28,854 nucleotides of DNA from Bacilli bacterium. GTDB taxonomy: Bacteria; Bacillota_I; Bacilli_A; RF39; UBA660. Of the stretch, positions 22,596 through 28,854 are shown piece after piece; within the stretch, counting starts at the first letter, position 1; each line of letters opens with the position of its first letter. The notes under the pieces were generated by a model, which had not been told where the DNA came from, searched no databases, and saw only the letters and a program-made list of their open reading frames with translations. The position numbers and the translations under genes were made by a program. The stretch is from NCBI GenBank assembly GCA_016302935.1, contig JAEDMO010000006.1, positions 1 to 28,854 on the forward strand, given 5' to 3'.

Positions 22596-23749
22596 TTTTT
22601 TATTTTTCCAATTATATGACGTAAGTTTTTGTAACACTTATAAGCTATTTTGTAAGCAGTGTAATAGAATTTGTTGATAACTAAATCAAATTCACCAACG
22701 TATTCAACGATGTACCCTTTAAAGGCTTTTTTGAATCCATATATTCCATAGTGAGGATCGTTTTTATCAAAATTACCACTTATGCCACCAAAATCATATA
22801 TTTTATAATTATTCTCGGTAGAGTATTTTAACATATCATATTGATATTTGTACTGACCTGCAAGAAGCATATATTTTCTTATGGCTCCTCCATAAACATA
22901 ATTAACACGTTCTTTATCTAGTATGAATACAGAAGCTGCTAGTGGAAGTAATTTAACTTTTTCTTTTTTTATTTCCTCGTATAACTTGTCGTCTTTGTTT
23001 TCTTTTAAATATTTTTCAACATCTAAATAGACAATTAGCATTTTGCAACGATTAGCAAATTCTTTTTGTAGCATTTGATAATAGTTTCTACTTCTATCGA
23101 AGTGATTTTGACGTTCAGCAGTATGCTCCATAACCATTTTAAAATCATCTAGGTTTTCTTCTTTTACTTCTTTAGTTATTAAAGGATATTTTTGGCTTCT
23201 TCTAATCCAACCACGAGCACTTGTTTTAAGGTTTTTAATGATATCATCGATTGTTTTGTTTTCAATGTTTAGGCAGTAACTCCATCTAAATTGTGTTTCA
23301 GTTCCATAGCCTTTAGTAAATCCTAGGTGTCTATAGTTATTATCAATTATGTTTTGATAAGCAATGTGACCTTGTTTGTCTTCTTCTTTTTTATCTTCAT
23401 CAATATATGTGTTATAAGTAATCATTGGGTCTATTTTTAGCATGTAACCATTTTTACTTTTGATAAACTTGGTGACATTTTCTGTGAAAAAGGATAGAAG
23501 ATTGCAATCAGTATAATCTAGTAATGGTCCGCGTGGTGCGTAAAATAATTTTTTATTTAAGAATGTTTTTTTTGCTAGCAAGAGACAAATAGCTACTATT
23601 TTACCTTCTTGCTCGATTCCTACATAATAATTTTCCCAATTAGTTGTATTTTTTATATGAGCCCAGCTAGTAGTTTGATAAAAAGTACTTAATGGGTAAT
23701 TGTCTTGTTCTTTTATAAATTGTTCAGCTGTTAATTCTATAAATTTCAT
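22592..23749 (-). CDS. FemX/FemAB-family aminoacyltransferase (peptidoglycan interpeptide bridge)
   Basis: 385 residues, no signal peptide. Two GNAT-like halves with the FemAB pattern: FYQTTSWAHIKN near residue 23, YAPRGPLLDY near 70, GYGTETQFRWSY near 145, KTSARGWIRRSQK near 172, and the C-terminal AGQYKYQYDMLKY and YDFGGISG near 315. These enzymes add amino acids from aminoacyl-tRNA to lipid II or related precursors on the inner membrane face. Two closely spaced polar helices (about 240-270) match the coiled arm of Fem proteins. It sits four bases after walJ (AAGGTGAT site). Which residue it adds cannot be told. Confidence 0.9.
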   Translation of the reverse strand: MKFIELTAEQFIKEQDNYPLSTFYQTTSWAHIKNTTNWENYYVGIEQEGKIVAICLLLAKKTFLNKKLFYAPRGPLLDYTDCNLLSFFTENVTKFIKSKNGYMLKIDPMITYNTYIDEDKKEEDKQGHIAYQNIIDNNYRHLGFTKGYGTETQFRWSYCLNIENKTIDDIIKNLKTSARGWIRRSQKYPLITKEVKEENLDDFKMVMEHTAERQNHFDRSRNYYQMLQKEFANRCKMLIVYLDVEKYLKENKDDKLYEEIKKEKVKLLPLAASVFILDKERVNYVYGGAIRKYMLLAGQYKYQYDMLKYSTENNYKIYDFGGISGNFDKNDPHYGIYGFKKAFKGYIVEYVGEFDLVINKFYYTAYKIAYKCYKNLRHIIGKIKK

Positions 23750-23753
23750 TTTA

Positions 23754-24527
23754 TCACCTTATTACTATTTCTTTAGTCATTTCGTTTTGTTTTGCCACAA
23801 TAATATTATTAAAATCAATTTGATATGTTGATAGTTTTTTCTTTAGAGTTTCTAACGCTATTTCTTCTTTATTATTTTCTTCGCTCAAATGTGCTAGAAA
23901 TATATATTTGGTTTTTGGTCCTATATATTTACAGAGATATTTGGAAGCATCTTCATTAGATAAATGCCCCTTATCTCCTAAAATTCTTTTTCTTAATTCA
24001 AAAGGATATTTACCATTTTGAAGCATTTGAATGTCGTGATTGCTTTCCATTATATAGATATCGGCGTTTTTTAATATTTCATCATATCTCTTATTAATAT
24101 ACCCGGTATCGGTTATGTATACAATTTTTTTTTGTTGATATTTTAAAATGTAGCCGACTGAATCACTAGCGTCATGAGAAGTTTTAATGATATTTATTGT
24201 AACATCACCTATAATGTTTTCATTATTTAGGTATTGATAGTTTTCTATATAAGGGAGATCTTGATGCATTTTTTCAGTTAAATAGATTTTAGTATTGTAC
24301 TTTTTTATATAATTTTGTAATCCTCCAATGTGATCTTTATGGGTGTGAGTGATTAATATTGCATTGATAAGAGATGGTTCTATATCTAATTCTTTAAATC
24401 TATTTAATAAGTATTTAGGGGTATTACCTAGATCTATTAGTAATCTGGTACTGCCTAGTTCTATATAGGTAGAATTTCCTTTGCTTCCGCTTGATAGTAC
24501 GATTATTTTTATTGGTAAAGTCTCCAT
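23754..24527 (-). CDS. walJ: Metallo-beta-lactamase-fold hydrolase, WalJ/YycJ family
   Basis: 257 residues. The N-terminus IKIIVLSSGSKGNSTYIE and the zinc motif THTHKDH (about 60-66) define the family, with further ligands in TSHDASDSVGY and the C-terminal FLAHLSEENN. Bacillus YycJ/WalJ is a putative DNA exonuclease-like MBL protein acting with wall or replication control. The ATG overlaps the M23 gene by 19 nt; its ribosome binding site is distant, so coupling is likely. walJ usually follows walRKHI; here those genes are absent and an M23 gene takes that position. Confidence 0.9.
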   Translation of the reverse strand: METLPIKIIVLSSGSKGNSTYIELGSTRLLIDLGNTPKYLLNRFKELDIEPSLINAILITHTHKDHIGGLQNYIKKYNTKIYLTEKMHQDLPYIENYQYLNNENIIGDVTINIIKTSHDASDSVGYILKYQQKKIVYITDTGYINKRYDEILKNADIYIMESNHDIQMLQNGKYPFELRKRILGDKGHLSNEDASKYLCKYIGPKTKYIFLAHLSEENNKEEIALETLKKKLSTYQIDFNNIIVAKQNEMTKEIVIR

Positions 24528-26050
24528 GGATTTATATGATAACCTCCCTCATAGGCTGGGCCTATATATACTGCAAAGTGAAGGTGGGTACCAGCTGTTG
24601 GACGAGCAGCTGTTGGTTTTGGTGAAACGAAACCGGTGTTACCCATTTCACCAATTTGTTGACCACGTGATACAGTTTGGCCTTCTTTTACATAAACTTT
24701 TTTCATATGTAGGTACGCAGTATAGTAATTATTAATATTATGTTTAATAACTACATAATTACCATTAGTAGTAGCTTTATATCCTACTCTATATACAGTT
24801 CCGTTGTTAGCAGCATATATTGGTGAACCGTATCCTGTTCCAGAAATGTCGATAGCTCCGTGGAACGATCCCCAACGATAGGCATAACCACTAGTGATTC
24901 TATATGGTTTGTTAGTTGGCCAAGCCCAATATGATAAATCGGCAACATTAGGGATTACTTTGCTTCCTTTTACGATAATTCTATTTATTGATGGTTTTGT
25001 TTCTACTACGGACATAGTAACACTATCTACTAATTGGCCGTTTATATATTGGTTTTTACTAGTTACTAGATAACTACCATTTTCCCCTGCACGCAATTCT
25101 TCTAAGTAGCCAATATTTTTTTCTTCATCTATTTGTTCTTCTGTATCATATTTTTTTTCTTCTTCAGCTACCGTATGGTAAGTAACAATTATATTTATTA
25201 GCGGATTAATAAGTCCAACAGATACTTCTTGATTAGCATATAGCAAGTTGTTTTCACTTGTGAATTCTGGATTGGCTATTAAAAATTCTTGAACGTTTAA
25301 TTTATTTGCTTCAGCTACTTCGGCGATGGTATTACCTTCTTTGACAATATAAACTGCTTGTTTTTCAGTAGTACCATACATTAAATATTTCGTTAATGTA
25401 TCTATATCCGTGAATATCTGATCTGATGTACTTAAAAGGTCTTCACGATAGGTGATTTTTTCTTGGGTGTCAATATCTTCGATAATGCTACCGGTATCAA
25501 CAATTTCTTCTTGGGTTGATGATATATACTTTTTATAATCATCTTCTTTAACGAAGGCTTTAATAGTTCTTTCTAGTGCTTGATCAAATATTTCTTTATT
25601 TAAAACGTTTATTTCTATTGGATCTTTTTTTCCTTCTTGACCGTGTCCCCCAAAATCTTCTTCTTGGGAATTAACAATGCTTTCATTATCATATTCTACT
25701 TTAACAACGGTTCCCTTAATGGTAAATGGTTTTAACTTTTTTAATTTTTCGTAAATATATTCTTCGCTATTAAAATTTTTTTGATATGTTACTACTTTCT
25801 TTATTTCTACGCCTTTAGGAGCGTATACTTTTTCAACACCATAATCTTGCTTAATTTTTATTTGTTCTTGGTTAATATAGTCATTAAATTTTTCTTCTGA
25901 GGCAATGGTTCCTAATAATTTGCCATCTAGGTATACTTGATAACCATTTTTAGGCGTTTTATTTTGATTTTTAGTAAATCCTACTAGAAATACTGCTACT
26001 GTTATTAATATAATGACCATTACCATTGATATAGTCCATTTTGATTTCAC
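24509..26050 (-). CDS. Membrane-anchored LysM-G5-M23 peptidoglycan endopeptidase
   Basis: 513 residues. N-terminal membrane anchor (about 5-24). Residues about 36-225 are a variable region with predicted alpha/beta repeats. A LysM domain follows (about 233-277, YIVKEGNTIAEVAEANKL), then a G5 domain (about 287-362, ending in NRIIVKGSK), then the M23 catalytic domain (about 375-513): TSGYAYRWGSFHGAIDI with His397 and Asp401, and GTHLHFAV with His489 and His491. All zinc ligands are present, so it should cut peptidoglycan cross-bridges outside the membrane. Start is GTG, overlapping the dnaB stop (GTGA) with GGAGG upstream. It sits where Bacillus has the walRK block. Confidence 0.92.
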   Translation of the reverse strand: MKSKWTISMVMVIILITVAVFLVGFTKNQNKTPKNGYQVYLDGKLLGTIASEEKFNDYINQEQIKIKQDYGVEKVYAPKGVEIKKVVTYQKNFNSEEYIYEKLKKLKPFTIKGTVVKVEYDNESIVNSQEEDFGGHGQEGKKDPIEINVLNKEIFDQALERTIKAFVKEDDYKKYISSTQEEIVDTGSIIEDIDTQEKITYREDLLSTSDQIFTDIDTLTKYLMYGTTEKQAVYIVKEGNTIAEVAEANKLNVQEFLIANPEFTSENNLLYANQEVSVGLINPLINIIVTYHTVAEEEKKYDTEEQIDEEKNIGYLEELRAGENGSYLVTSKNQYINGQLVDSVTMSVVETKPSINRIIVKGSKVIPNVADLSYWAWPTNKPYRITSGYAYRWGSFHGAIDISGTGYGSPIYAANNGTVYRVGYKATTNGNYVVIKHNINNYYTAYLHMKKVYVKEGQTVSRGQQIGEMGNTGFVSPKPTAARPTAGTHLHFAVYIGPAYEGGYHINPWRLYQ

Positions 26051-27381
26051 TGTTTAGCCTCCTCTTTTTTAAACGATAGGAATGTAGAGGTATTTTTTCT
26101 AAATAAGAGGTTGATATTTTTTATTGGTCCGTTACGATGTTTTAAGATAATTAATTCGATTGGTACTGGCGAATCATCTACAGGTATATCATCACTTGGA
26201 TTGTGAATAGCTGCGACGATATCGGCATCTTGTTCGATAGATCCTGACTCTCTTAAATCACTTAAAACTGGTCTTCTATCTTCTCTTTTTTCTACACTTC
26301 TTGATAATTGGGATAAGGCAATTACTGGAACTTCTAGTTCCATTGCCATAGTTTTTAGGTTTCTAGATATTTCTGATACTTCTTGTTGACGATTGTTTGA
26401 TTGGCCTTTGCTGCTGATCAATTGAAGGTAGTCAATAATAACAAGTCCTAATCCTTCGCCTTGGGTTGCTAGTCTTCTACATTTAGCTTTGATTTCGCCA
26501 GTGGTAATACTGCCTGAATCATCAAAGTAAATATTGGTTTCTGATAGTTGGCTCATCGCTTCATTTACTCTTTTCCAATCATCGTTTTCTAATTTACCGG
26601 TTTGAAGTTTGTGACCTTGGATTTGCCCAACAGAACTAATCATTCTGTTTGCTAGTTGTTCTGAGGGCATTTCGAGCGAGAATATAGCAATTGCTTTTTT
26701 AGTGCTTTTAGCTGCATTTACAGCGATGTTTAAGGCAAGTGCTGATTTACCAACTGCAGGACGAGCGGCAATTATTATTAATTGATGAGGATGAAATCCC
26801 GATGTTAAATTATCTAAATCCCATAGTCCAGAAGGAATTCCAGTTAACTTTCCTTTGGTTGCTGCTAGGCGCTCCAAATCAGTTTGTACTTTAGTTAGCA
26901 CATCTTGTATTTTTCTAAACGATTGTATTTTCCTATTTTTAGAGATATTTAAAATGTTTTTTTCAGCGTTATCAATTAAGGTAGATATATCACTACTGCT
27001 ATCTTGCGATTCTTTAACAATATTGGTTGCTGTTTCAATCATTTTTCTTCTGGTATACTCTACTACTACTTTATCAATATAATATTCGATGTTCGCTCCG
27101 GTTGCAACTGAGTCAGTGATATCGTTTAAATACTCTACACCACCGATTACATTGATTAAATTAAGGCTTACTAATTCTGTAGTTACGGTAGTAATATCTA
27201 CGGGTTCGTTTTTGGTATACAAGGCTCTCATTGCATCGAAAATTTTAGCATGCTTATCTAAATAAAAAAATTCACTATCAACCGATTCACAAGCTTTTTG
27301 TAAAGCGTTATAAGACCAAAACATTGACCCTAACAAGGCGCGTTCTGCTTCAATATTATTAGGCATCGTTTTTTCTTTCAT
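26047..27381 (-). CDS. dnaB: Replicative DNA helicase (DnaB type; dnaC in Bacillus)
   Basis: 444 residues, full length. N-terminal DnaB domain (about 6-105; MPNNIEAERALLGSM, AKIFDAMRAL), then the RecA-like motor: Walker A ARPAVGKSA (about 206-214), Walker B with VIIDYLQLIS (about 308-317), and the C-terminal RNGPIKNINLLF. Unwinds DNA ahead of the replication fork. No intein. Start ATG at 27381 with GGAAAG upstream; a second ATG at codon 6 is possible. It follows rplI by 21 bases, the order seen in Bacillus. Confidence 0.97.
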   Translation of the reverse strand: MKEKTMPNNIEAERALLGSMFWSYNALQKACESVDSEFFYLDKHAKIFDAMRALYTKNEPVDITTVTTELVSLNLINVIGGVEYLNDITDSVATGANIEYYIDKVVVEYTRRKMIETATNIVKESQDSSSDISTLIDNAEKNILNISKNRKIQSFRKIQDVLTKVQTDLERLAATKGKLTGIPSGLWDLDNLTSGFHPHQLIIIAARPAVGKSALALNIAVNAAKSTKKAIAIFSLEMPSEQLANRMISSVGQIQGHKLQTGKLENDDWKRVNEAMSQLSETNIYFDDSGSITTGEIKAKCRRLATQGEGLGLVIIDYLQLISSKGQSNNRQQEVSEISRNLKTMAMELEVPVIALSQLSRSVEKREDRRPVLSDLRESGSIEQDADIVAAIHNPSDDIPVDDSPVPIELIILKHRNGPIKNINLLFRKNTSTFLSFKKEEAKQ

Positions 27382-27402
27382 ACTACCACTTTCCTTTTTG
27401 GT

Positions 27403-27843
27403 TTATTTTTCTACAATTTCTACTTTTAAATCTAGAGTTACTTTTTTATGTAAATTAATTTTTACAATATGATACCCTAAGGTATTGATTGGATTTTTTA
27501 TAATAATCTTTTTCTTATCAATATTGAATCCTAATTTTAATAATTCTTCGTATATTTGTTTTGTTGATATGCTACCGAAGACTTTACCTTCGTTACTTTT
27601 AACTATAAATCTTAGAGTTTTGTTTTCTAGTTGTTTTTTTATTTCTAGGGCTTCATTAATATTTTTCTCTTCTTCTTTATTTTCTAAATCAATTTGCTCA
27701 GATAAAATTTTGCAACTGGTTTTTGTGTATTTTACAGCGTATCCATTTTTTATTAAATAGTTTTGAGCATAACCATCTGATACTTCTTTGATATCTTTCT
27801 TTTTACCTTGTCCTTTTAAATCTTTTATAAATATTACTTTCAT
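27403..27843 (-). CDS. rplI: Ribosomal protein L9
   Basis: 146 residues. N-terminal domain MKVIFIKDLKGQGKKKDIKE followed by DGYAQNYLIKNGYAV, the L9 signature. The long connecting helix (about 45-80) is rich in Glu/Lys, then the C-terminal domain ends VTLDLKVEIVEK. Binds 23S rRNA. The AAAGGAGGGAT ribosome binding site lies within the last codons of the upstream DHH gene. Normal length. Confidence 0.97.
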   Translation of the reverse strand: MKVIFIKDLKGQGKKKDIKEVSDGYAQNYLIKNGYAVKYTKTSCKILSEQIDLENKEEEKNINEALEIKKQLENKTLRFIVKSNEGKVFGSISTKQIYEELLKLGFNIDKKKIIIKNPINTLGYHIVKINLHKKVTLDLKVEIVEK

Positions 27844-27844
27844 A

Positions 27845-28813
27845 TTATCCCTCCTTTATAATACTTAGTAATTTTTCTAAAGTGTCATTAATGGTGATGT
27901 TTGCTATTTGGCAAGCTGCATTTGTAGTATGGCCTCCTCCACCTAATTTTTTCATATAGATGGATGCATCTAGGTTGCCAATGCTTCTAGAGCTGATGCC
28001 CACTACATTTTCTTCTAATTTGCCTATGGCAAAGGATACTTCTATCCCGTCAAAGCTTAGTAGTGTAGAGGCTATTTTGGCTAAGAATTCTTTATCATAT
28101 TTTGTATTATCACAGGTACAAATAGCATATTTATCGTCAATAATAATAACATTTTCAATTATCTTTTGAATGTTAAAATATTCTTTTAAATTTTCTTTCA
28201 ATAGATATTGAACCTCTTTGGTATCTCCACCAATTTTGGTTAAGTATGAAGCATTTTCGTAGGTTGTATCACTTGTTTTTAGGGTGAAGTTATTTGTGTC
28301 TACCACTATTCCTCCTAACATTATACTGGCGATAAAGTCAGGGATTTCTACTTGATATTTTTTTATTAAATTTAAAATGATTTCACAAGTCGATGAATAG
28401 TTTTCATCTATATATTTATATATAACATTAGGAATTGATTCCTGATTTTCTTTATGATGATCTAGTATAATAATCTTTTTAAATTTATCTATTGCACAAG
28501 GATTTTGAAGCAATGATTGGTAATTAGCATCAACGATAATTAATAATGCTTCATCATCAATGGTGTTTTCAATTTCCAAATATTTTTTTTGTAAAATATT
28601 ATAATTTTTTTTGTTTAATTCTTCTTTTGTTTTAATAATTGAAGTATCAGATTCTTCTTCATCTAAAATAATAAAACATTTTTTATTAAAACTATTTATT
28701 ATGTAGTATAGTCCTAGGCAAGCTCCAAAGGCATCTAAATCGATACCTTTATGTCCCATAACATATACATTACTGGAACTTCTTATAATTTCTTCAATCT
28801 TATGATAATTCAC
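27845..28813 (-). CDS. Standalone DHH-DHHA1 phosphodiesterase (GdpP/DhhP-like)
   Basis: 322 residues. The DHH domain holds GHKGIDLDAFGA (about 20-31), IIVDAN and the name-giving DHH in IILDHHKEN (about 120). The DHHA1 domain ends with the GGGGHTTNAACQ motif (about 290). This matches the catalytic half of GdpP, which cuts c-di-AMP, but the GdpP N-terminus (two membrane spans, PAS, degenerate GGDEF) is absent, making it more like soluble DhhP proteins. It precedes rplI and dnaB as gdpP does in Bacillus. GTG at 28813 is preferred over TTG at 28825: GGTGG precedes it and a -10 lies just upstream. The frame remains open to the window edge, so a longer gene cannot be excluded. Confidence 0.85.
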   Translation of the reverse strand: MNYHKIEEIIRSSSNVYVMGHKGIDLDAFGACLGLYYIINSFNKKCFIILDEEESDTSIIKTKEELNKKNYNILQKKYLEIENTIDDEALLIIVDANYQSLLQNPCAIDKFKKIIILDHHKENQESIPNVIYKYIDENYSSTCEIILNLIKKYQVEIPDFIASIMLGGIVVDTNNFTLKTSDTTYENASYLTKIGGDTKEVQYLLKENLKEYFNIQKIIENVIIIDDKYAICTCDNTKYDKEFLAKIASTLLSFDGIEVSFAIGKLEENVVGISSRSIGNLDASIYMKKLGGGGHTTNAACQIANITINDTLEKLLSIIKEG

Positions 28814-28822
28814 ATTTACCAC

Positions 28823-28835
28823 CAAGGTAATTATA
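28823..28835 (-). promoter_or_regulatory. -10 element upstream of the DHH gene
   Basis: On the minus strand TATAAT at 28835-28830, with start expected near 28823. The -35 would fall at the window edge and cannot be judged. A start here would leave a leader of about 10 nt holding GGTGG before the GTG at 28813, and supports an independent, short gene. Confidence 0.5.
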
Positions 28836-28854
28836 CTATAAATATTAAAAAAAT

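Noticed and set aside
27845..28825. DHH gene as a truncated gdpP pseudogene.
   Set aside because: Both catalytic domains are intact, with a plausible start, ribosome binding site and -10 element; a standalone enzyme fits better, with the caveat that the window ends just upstream.

Overview
The window is a stretch of AT-rich chromosome (about 30% GC by eye, not computed) from a low-GC Gram-positive bacterium. The most likely placement is class Bacilli, near the Erysipelotrichales, RF39 and other relatives of the Mollicutes; this is an inference from gene content, not from a tree. TGA works as a stop codon: several genes end in TGA, and prfB (release factor 2) keeps its in-frame TGA frameshift site. 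The Mycoplasma genetic code is therefore excluded. The organism carries spo0A, so it can probably sporulate or descends from sporeformers. It also has cell-wall genes (femX-like, two M23 peptidases, ftsEX), so it is walled. Coding density is very high, nearly all genes lie on the minus strand, and no gene-free gap exceeds 300 bases. No CRISPR array, insertion sequence or tRNA was seen.

Layout by coordinate. 1-357: tmRNA (minus) with a consensus promoter. 412-5170: a KinB-like membrane histidine kinase, then a ZIP transporter / SpoVB-like flippase / Cys-less EIIB-like operon (transcribed from 4280 down), then spo0A. Perfect Spo0A boxes lie upstream of both the kinase and spo0A. 5303-9431: a four-gene operon pgk, flippase-like membrane protein, GT4 glycosyltransferase, tpiA, mixing glycolysis with probable glycolipid synthesis. 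9635-10414: a plus-strand slipin. 10442-12026: ftsE-ftsX (minus). 12231-15004: a plus-strand cassette of a membrane-anchored XRE regulator, a secreted C39-like cysteine peptidase and a membrane-anchored protein of unknown function, with a hairpin terminator on each side. 15096-17960: prfB followed by two tandem YitT-family membrane proteins. 18077-21155: dusB, an RDD membrane protein and lysS, ending at a strong terminator. 21228-28813: a long minus-strand operon: standalone DHH/DHHA1 phosphodiesterase, rplI, replicative helicase, LysM-G5-M23 peptidase, walJ-type metallo-hydrolase, femX-like, rlmH, then an endolysin-like M23 protein whose ribosome binding site lies inside a perfect 17-bp hairpin.

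How the genes fit together. Much of the window is housekeeping: translation (tmRNA, RF2, LysRS, L9, RlmH, DusB), replication, glycolysis and wall growth. The less ordinary parts are the inferred Spo0A feedback loop with the kinase, the plus-strand XRE/C39/membrane-protein cassette, the ribosome-binding-site-occluding hairpin before the endolysin-like gene, the Cys-less EIIB-like protein, and a tmRNA tag ending in APSFA instead of ALAA. Start sites were revised where ribosome binding sites and overlaps argued for it, and the reasons are given in each entry.
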